NCBI GenBank assembly: GCA_903868375.1
Contig: CAIPVD010000299.1
Location: 1-9,852, forward strand
Source of the DNA: an uncultured delta proteobacterium
Lineage (GTDB): Bacteria; UBA10199; GCA-002796325; 1-14-0-20-49-13
Reading direction: 5' to 3'
DNA: 9,852 nt
The translations under genes were made by a program, and so were the position numbers. This document shows, piece after piece, positions 5,340 to 9,852 of the stretch. Numbering within the stretch: the first letter of the stretch is position 1; each line of letters starts with the position of its first letter. The notes under the pieces are model-generated. The model made no database searches and was not told the DNA's origin. It saw only the letters and a program-made list of their open reading frames with translations.

Positions 5340-6971
5340 CTATTTCAAACGGGCGACGAACATCTTCATGGCAGTTCCTTCAATACAGCTTCCGGTAATA
5401 AGGATCTTATCCGATGGGTCTAATGTCGAACCAAACACGGCGTCGCTTGCCATCGCGGCGTCCGGCATATTGCACATGTTTGTGATCATTGCAACGCCGT
5501 TCGTCCCGAAGGTTGTATCGGCCACACCGGCAGAACTATAACGAAGGACAAAACCACTTACGAGGCCACTCGAAGCAACACGCACGCCATAACCGGAAAC
5601 GATTATCCTGCCGCTCGAATCGATATCCAATCCATATAGGTATTCATTTCCACCTCCGCCGACTATGTTATTTCTTGTAGCTAGTCCATTTTGGCCGAAC
5701 GTTGAATCCGGCGCGCCATTTGTATCGAACCGAATGATCGATATCTCGCTCATGCCCGCTCCAAGATCGATAGACGCCGCAACTACCGGCCTTCCCGCCG
5801 AGTCCAACTTCATGTCGCCAACACTGCCATTACCCGCGCTAATAAATGTTGCTACACCGCTACTTCCGAAAGTTGCATCAAGGCTACCATCGGAATTAAA
5901 TCTCCACAAAGTTACATAGGAGCCAGCACCGCCCGTAGACGAGCCTGCCACATAGATCTTACCGTTTGAATCAATCGCGACCTTGTCTCCTTCGGATTGA
6001 TCTATGTCTGAAACATATGTGGTAAACGCGGGATCCGGCACGCCAACCGATGACAATTTCACTAGCAACATATAACCTTCTGATAAAATATTCGTATATC
6101 CTGTCACAAATACATTACCGGCAGCATCAAGAGCGATTCCGCTGGCACCGCTTGGCTCTATGGCATCGTATTGATAACCTCCGCCACTACCAAATGTTGG
6201 ATCGAGGGCACCGGCCGAAGTGATCCGCACTGCCTCGAATAATCTTGTTGGCGATGTGCTTCCAACTTTAAGGGCGACATCCAGGTTTCCATTGCTATCG
6301 ATAAGAAGGTCGTTGGCATCGTCATTGTGGTCATTCACCGACGTAAAGACACCATTAGCCCCAAAATTAGCGTCCGGAACTCCAGTAGATAAAAATTTCC
6401 AAATAGCAACGTTATCGAGATCACCAGCAGTTAAATGAGCAACCCCAAGAATATAAGGATTTCCTGAAGGATCAGCAGCTATCACTTTTCCATAGTACAC
6501 TCCGGAACCGCCGGGAACATTCGCTCCATATGCATATCCTGTTGAGTTAAAAGACGTATCAAGTACGCCGGCAATATCCGTTGTAAATGTCCACGTGTAA
6601 TTTGCCGCCAGTGCATGCCCAACCACATCTTTTACAGCAGTTGTAACTGTCGCGGTATAAACCATAAGCGAAGTTAGGTTCGCCGAAGGAGTGAACGTGA
6701 ACGTCTTCTGGTCGGCACTTGCCGAAACGGTCCCGCCCATAGGGCCAGCGGCCGTGGCAAGCGTAAACGATGAAGCAGTCACAGTGCCCGTGTCCATGGC
6801 CTTATTGAATGTTACGGTAACCGTTGTGTTCACCGGAACTACGGTAGCCGCATTGATAGGCGTTACGGAAGCGACGGTCGGAATAGTTGAATCTCCGGAA
6901 TCAGAGCCGCACCCGTAACCTGCACATGCAATTACAAAAATAGTTAAAATAAGGTAAATGCCTTTTTTCAT
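5340..6971 (-). CDS. Secreted lipoprotein with Ig-like domain and seven delta-60 repeats
   Basis: This 543-residue protein starts with a lipoprotein-type signal (MKK, hydrophobic stretch to about 15). VIAC places a lipobox cysteine at 16; a second cysteine at 21 in GYGCGSDSG is an alternative. Residues about 31-132 form a bacterial Ig-like domain of the SbsA/Big_5 type (VTPINAATVVPVNTTVTVTF, FNKAMD, and a closing YTWTFTTD). From 137 on, seven copies of the delta-60 motif (L/P-D-x-x-F-G-x-x-G) begin at about 137, 199, 256, 312, 364, 421 and 484, each followed by (L/A)D.(S/A)G.(I/V/P)...(G/A). Seven units with a terminal strand after the last predict a closed seven-bladed beta-propeller. The likely place is the cell surface or periplasm, in binding or adhesion; no catalytic residues are apparent. 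AAGGAG lies seven bases before the ATG. The gene stands alone, divergent from the pdh operon. Confidence 0.85.
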   Translation of the reverse strand: MKKGIYLILTIFVIACAGYGCGSDSGDSTIPTVASVTPINAATVVPVNTTVTVTFNKAMDTGTVTASSFTLATAAGPMGGTVSASADQKTFTFTPSANLTSLMVYTATVTTAVKDVVGHALAANYTWTFTTDIAGVLDTSFNSTGYAYGANVPGGSGVYYGKVIAADPSGNPYILGVAHLTAGDLDNVAIWKFLSTGVPDANFGANGVFTSVNDHNDDANDLLIDSNGNLDVALKVGSTSPTRLFEAVRITSAGALDPTFGSGGGYQYDAIEPSGASGIALDAAGNVFVTGYTNILSEGYMLLVKLSSVGVPDPAFTTYVSDIDQSEGDKVAIDSNGKIYVAGSSTGGAGSYVTLWRFNSDGSLDATFGSSGVATFISAGNGSVGDMKLDSAGRPVVAASIDLGAGMSEISIIRFDTNGAPDSTFGQNGLATRNNIVGGGGNEYLYGLDIDSSGRIIVSGYGVRVASSGLVSGFVLRYSSAGVADTTFGTNGVAMITNMCNMPDAAMASDAVFGSTLDPSDKILITGSCIEGTAMKMFVARLK

Positions 6972-7000
6972 GATCTTCTCCTTTTTTTTCGTGTGTCCGT

Positions 7001-7009
7001 ATCATACCA
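7001..7009 (-). promoter_or_regulatory. Possible extended -10 promoter of the lipoprotein gene
   Basis: On the minus strand the sequence TGGTATGAT is an extended -10 element (TGn followed by TATGAT, one mismatch to TATAAT). It lies about 30 bases before the lipoprotein ATG. No good -35 box is present at the usual distance, which is acceptable for extended -10 promoters. It sits back to back with the candidate pdh promoter at 7030-7058. Confidence 0.35.
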
Positions 7010-7029
7010 TAAATCTCCGCACAATAAAA

Positions 7030-7058
7030 TTGAATTATTTTGGCCGTGCAGATATAGT
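7030..7058 (+). promoter_or_regulatory. Candidate sigma-70 promoter of the pdh operon
   Basis: TTGAAT (7030-7035) and TATAGT (7053-7058) are separated by exactly 17 bases, each close to the consensus. The predicted transcript start near 7065 would fall at or just before the GGAGG ribosome-binding site (7067-7071), leaving a very short leader. It lies within a 105-base divergent intergenic region shared with the lipoprotein gene. No operator palindrome was recognised. Confidence 0.5.
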
Positions 7059-7076
7059 GCGCAGCTGGAGGCAGCT

Positions 7077-8159
7077 ATGATACTTGGAAAATATGACCCT
7101 CTCAAGGGAGAGAAGTTCTGCATGATAGACGAAAATGGCATTGCAAAGGAAGTCGCAAGCCTTCCAGACGCGGAAAAATTAAAGGCACTCTACTGCGATA
7201 TGGTAAAGATCCGCGCCATGGACGACAAGGCGTTTTCGCTTCAGCGCCAGGGACGGCTTGGCACATACGGCCAGCTTAAAGGGAGCGAAGCAGTCCAGGT
7301 AGGCGCCGCCCACGCGATGGAAAAAGACGATTGGCTCGTTCCATCTTATCGCGAAAACGGGCTCATGCACCTTCGCGGCGTGCCCTTAAGTTCCATCTAT
7401 CTTTACTGGGCGGGCAACGAACTGGGCGCAAAATTTCCCGAAGGATCGAAGATACTCCCCTTTTCTATTCCGGTCGGATCGCAGATGCTGCATGCGGTAG
7501 GCCTTGGAATGGCGGCGAACATTCGCGGCGACAAGGCGGCAATTGTAACATGCTTCGGCGACGGCGCAACTTCAGAGGGAGAATTTCACGAAGCGATGAA
7601 CTTTGCCGGCGTGTTCAATTCGCCAACCGTTTTTCTCTGCACGAATAACCAATTCGCAATATCTTTTCGGAGCACAAAGCAGACGAAGACGCCGACCATC
7701 GCGCAAAAGGCGCTATCTTACGGCTTTGAAGGAATCGTCGTCGATGGAATGGATGCCGTTGCAATGTATCAAACGGTTTCCGAGGCTCTTGCAAAAGCAC
7801 GCATGGGCGGCGGGCCAACGTTTATAGAAGCAGTTACGTTCAGGCTCTGCGATCACACGACTTCGGACGACGCAAGCATCTATCAGGACCCGAAAGAGGT
7901 TGCGATGTGGCAGGCGCGCGACCCGGTAGTCCGGCTAAAAAAATATCTTACGTCCGCAAATCTATGGAAACAGGAAGACGAAGAAAAACTCACCACCGAT
8001 GTAAAGAAAGCAATTGACGAAGCGGTTGCAGTGCTAGGTTCTGCGAATAAGCCTACGCCCGAGGACCTGTTTGGATTCACATATGCAGTCCAGCCGCAAC
8101 TTGACTGGCAGCTGCGCGACCTAAAAGGCGTGATCGAGAGGAAGAGCCATGGCAATTAA
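7077..8159 (+). CDS. pdhA: Pyruvate (2-oxo acid) dehydrogenase E1 component, alpha subunit
   Basis: This 360-residue subunit pairs with E1 beta to decarboxylate a 2-oxo acid on thiamine diphosphate and reductively acetylate the lipoyl group of E2. The thiamine-diphosphate motif is clear: GDGATSEGEFHEA starting at residue 161 and ending about 30 residues later in the NN pair (190-191) of CTNNQFAIS. GSEAVQVGAAHA and WLVPSYRENG upstream, and CDHTTSDD downstream, are conserved in the family. The length matches the Bacillus-type alpha subunit. The sequence alone does not firmly separate pyruvate from branched-chain substrates; the strongly PdhB-like beta subunit next door favours pyruvate. ATG at 7077 is chosen because GGAGG lies five bases upstream; an in-frame GTG at 6993 would add 28 residues unlike the family and cross the promoter. 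The stop overlaps the E1 beta start by 11 bases. Confidence 0.92.
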   Translation: MILGKYDPLKGEKFCMIDENGIAKEVASLPDAEKLKALYCDMVKIRAMDDKAFSLQRQGRLGTYGQLKGSEAVQVGAAHAMEKDDWLVPSYRENGLMHLRGVPLSSIYLYWAGNELGAKFPEGSKILPFSIPVGSQMLHAVGLGMAANIRGDKAAIVTCFGDGATSEGEFHEAMNFAGVFNSPTVFLCTNNQFAISFRSTKQTKTPTIAQKALSYGFEGIVVDGMDAVAMYQTVSEALAKARMGGGPTFIEAVTFRLCDHTTSDDASIYQDPKEVAMWQARDPVVRLKKYLTSANLWKQEDEEKLTTDVKKAIDEAVAVLGSANKPTPEDLFGFTYAVQPQLDWQLRDLKGVIERKSHGN

Positions 8160-9126
8160 ATCTAATTTAGATGCGGTGAACGATGCACTTCGCACCGCGA
8201 TGAAAAAAGATGACCGCGTCGTTGTATTGGGCGAAGACGTCGGGGCTTTAGGCGGAGTTTTTCGAGCGACCGCCGGCCTTCAAAAAGAATTCGGAGAGAA
8301 GCGCGTATTCGATACGCCACTCGCAGAAGCAGGCATAGTTGGAACGGCGATCGGCATGGCTATGTACGGCCTGAAACCGGTGGCTGAAATTCAGTTCATG
8401 GGATTTATCTTTCCGGCTCTTAATCAGCTCTTTGCACACGCGGCGCGGCTTCGCAATCGTTCGCGCGGCCGATTTAACGTTCCGCTCGTTATTCGCACTC
8501 CGTGGGGCGCAGGCGCAGGTGCGTTAGAACATCACATGGAAAGCACCGAGGCGCTTCTTACGCAGATACCTGGGCTTAAAGTAGTCGCGCCATCTACACC
8601 TTACGACATGAAGGGAATGTTACTTGCCGCGATAGAAGATCCGGACCCCGTGATCTTTCTGGAACACATGCGAATATATCGCGCGGTTAAAGGCGAAGTT
8701 CCCGAAGGCCACTACACGGTGCCGCTCGGAAAATCGGAGGTCGTGCGAGAAGGAAAAGATATAACGCTTATCGGCTGGGGATATATGCGGCATCTGGCAA
8801 TGCACATTGCAGATCTTCTTGCGGAAAAAGGCATCGACGCGGAGGTGCTTGATCTAAAAACCCTGGCGCCGCTCGATTCCAAAACGATACTCGCTTCCGC
8901 TATGAAGACCGGCCGAGACATCATCCTTCACGAGGCCCCGCGCACGTGCGGGCTTGGAGCGGAAATAGCGGCCATCTGTTCCGAATGCGGGCTTCTTTCG
9001 CTAAAGGCGCCGGTGGAACGCGTGACCGGTTACGATATTACTATGCCGCTTCGAATGTCCGAAAAGCTAAATATTCCGGACGAAGCGAGAGTGCTTGAAG
9101 CAGTTGACCGTGTAATGAATTTTTAA
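8149..9126 (+). CDS. pdhB: Pyruvate dehydrogenase E1 component, beta subunit
   Basis: This 325-residue subunit is colinear with Bacillus PdhB. It contains GEDVGALGGVFRAT at 28-41 and FDTPLAEAGI at 54-63, where Glu60 is the residue expected to activate thiamine diphosphate. EIQFMGFIFPA follows at about 80-90, then the histidine at 129 in EHHMES that corresponds to the conserved active-site histidine. The C-terminal transketolase domain shows VVAPSTPYDMKG, DPVIFLEHMRIYR and EAPRTCGLGAEI. With the alpha subunit it forms an alpha2-beta2 enzyme. Its ATG lies within the last codons of the alpha gene (11-base overlap), preceded by GAGAGGAAG, so the two are translationally coupled and likely made in equal amounts. 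Length and motifs are complete, with nothing unusual. Confidence 0.95.
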   Translation: MAIKSNLDAVNDALRTAMKKDDRVVVLGEDVGALGGVFRATAGLQKEFGEKRVFDTPLAEAGIVGTAIGMAMYGLKPVAEIQFMGFIFPALNQLFAHAARLRNRSRGRFNVPLVIRTPWGAGAGALEHHMESTEALLTQIPGLKVVAPSTPYDMKGMLLAAIEDPDPVIFLEHMRIYRAVKGEVPEGHYTVPLGKSEVVREGKDITLIGWGYMRHLAMHIADLLAEKGIDAEVLDLKTLAPLDSKTILASAMKTGRDIILHEAPRTCGLGAEIAAICSECGLLSLKAPVERVTGYDITMPLRMSEKLNIPDEARVLEAVDRVMNF

Positions 9127-9140
9127 TCAGGAGAAAAAAC

Positions 9141-9852
9141 ATGGCATACGAATTTAAATTTCCCGACGTAGGCGAAGGAATAACCGAAGGACTTTTGGTG
9201 AAATGGCTAGTGGCAGAAGGCGATCAGATAAAAGAAGACCAGCCAATAGCCGAGATCGAAACCGATAAGGCGGTCGTCGAGGTCCCCGCTCCAAAAGCGG
9301 GAACTATTCTTAAAAGATTCTTTAAAGAGAACGACACCGTAAACGTCGGCGCTGTGCTTGTAACAATTGGCGAGGCGGGAGAAAAGGCAGAAACGACTGC
9401 ACCAAAGGCGCCAGCGGAAAAACCTGCGGCCAAACAGGCTTCGGTCGTCGGCGAAATTGCGGAAGAGCTTGAATTTGCAAAGCCCGCACCTTCTTCTGGC
9501 GCAACTTCAATCCTGCCTCGCGTAAGACAGATCGCAAAAGATCTACACGTAGAACTTTCGGATATCCACGGAACCGGCCCAGGCGGAAGAATATCGGAAG
9601 AAGATGTTCGGCGCGTAGCGCAAACAAAGTCGGTCAACGGAGCGGAGAAGTACGGCCCGGTCGAAAGAGTTCCATTTGCGGGAGTAAGAAAAAGCATCTC
9701 CGAACGCTTAATTCGCACGACAACGTCGGTCGCAATGGTCACGCACTTCGATATGGCCGACGTAACCGAACTAGACGGCATCCGCGGCAAATTCTCCTAT
9801 CTAACCTACTTCATTCGTGCCGTGGCGCTTGCGCTTAAAGAATTTCCAACGC
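9141..9852 (+). CDS. pdhC: Dihydrolipoamide acyltransferase (E2), N-terminal part, cut by window end
   Basis: An open frame runs from ATG at 9141 to the window end, giving 237 residues. Residues 1-78 are a lipoyl domain (FPDVGEGITEGLLVKW) with the lipoylated lysine expected at 43 in ETDKA. An Ala/Pro/Lys-rich flexible linker covers about 80-120. A peripheral-subunit-binding domain at about 123-160 (LPRVRQIAKDLHVELSDIHGTGPGGRISEEDV) would hold E1 or E3. From about 172 the acyltransferase domain begins (VPFAGVRKSISERL, THFDMADVTEL); its catalytic HxxxD motif lies outside the window. CAGGAG at 9128-9133 precedes the start, 14 bases after the E1 beta stop, so it is the third gene of the operon. 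There is one lipoyl domain. Acetyl- versus branched-chain-acyltransferase specificity cannot be decided from this part. Confidence 0.93.
   Translation, partial: MAYEFKFPDVGEGITEGLLVKWLVAEGDQIKEDQPIAEIETDKAVVEVPAPKAGTILKRFFKENDTVNVGAVLVTIGEAGEKAETTAPKAPAEKPAAKQASVVGEIAEELEFAKPAPSSGATSILPRVRQIAKDLHVELSDIHGTGPGGRISEEDVRRVAQTKSVNGAEKYGPVERVPFAGVRKSISERLIRTTTSVAMVTHFDMADVTELDGIRGKFSYLTYFIRAVALALKEFPT

Noticed and set aside
6980..6990. T-run (C followed by eight T and C) as a terminator
   Set aside because: No stem precedes it on the plus strand; on the minus strand it is the purine-rich stretch around the AAGGAG ribosome-binding site of the lipoprotein gene.
6993..7076. GTG start giving E1 alpha 28 extra residues
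   Set aside because: The stretch spans the candidate promoter, is unlike E1 alpha N-termini, and GGAGG precedes the ATG at 7077.
9224..9790. Long minus-strand open frame (188 residues) opposite the E2 gene
   Set aside because: It is a shadow of the real E2 frame: Ser/Ala/Thr-rich composition, no family features, and the plus strand encodes clear lipoyl and binding domains.

Overview
The window looks like a chromosomal segment of a Gram-negative bacterium, most plausibly of deltaproteobacterial type (or a related uncultured lineage). This is inferred from gene order and protein families; no rRNA or other decisive phylogenetic marker is present. The clues are an rpsA-sppA-ihf-HIT-lapA cluster that keeps the rpsA/ihfB/lapA order of proteobacteria, a lipoprotein built of delta-60 repeats, and a heterodimeric (E1 alpha + E1 beta) pyruvate dehydrogenase-type operon.

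Left part (1-4014, mostly minus strand). A tightly packed operon reads right to left: rpsA (ribosomal protein S1), sppA (signal peptide peptidase, overlapping rpsA by 25 nt), an HU/IHF-family DNA-binding protein, a HIT-family nucleotide hydrolase/transferase, and a small LapA-like membrane protein. A ribosome-binding site at the extreme left edge suggests that the next gene of the operon starts just outside the window. Between lapA and that site lies an opposite-strand gene for a 23S rRNA-intervening-sequence-type four-helix-bundle protein, preceded by a large hairpin (16-71). It looks like a small inserted cassette and is the most unusual element here.

Middle part (4015-6971). An AT-rich spacer with a likely minus-strand promoter for rpsA separates the operon from a plus-strand gene for an unrecognised 385-residue protein with short helical repeats. 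This gene converges, with one base between the stop codons, on a minus-strand gene for a secreted lipoprotein with an Ig-like domain and seven delta-60 repeats, probably a seven-bladed beta-propeller.

Right part (6972-9852, plus strand). After a divergent promoter region come the E1 alpha and E1 beta subunits of a pyruvate (2-oxo acid) dehydrogenase complex, overlapping by 11 nt, and then the first 237 residues of the E2 lipoyl acyltransferase, cut by the window end. Together they carry out thiamine-diphosphate-dependent oxidative decarboxylation of a 2-oxo acid and transfer of the acyl group to lipoate and CoA. An E3 dihydrolipoamide dehydrogenase is not seen here.

Most of the window is ordinary housekeeping sequence. 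No tRNA, rRNA, CRISPR array or complete insertion sequence was found.
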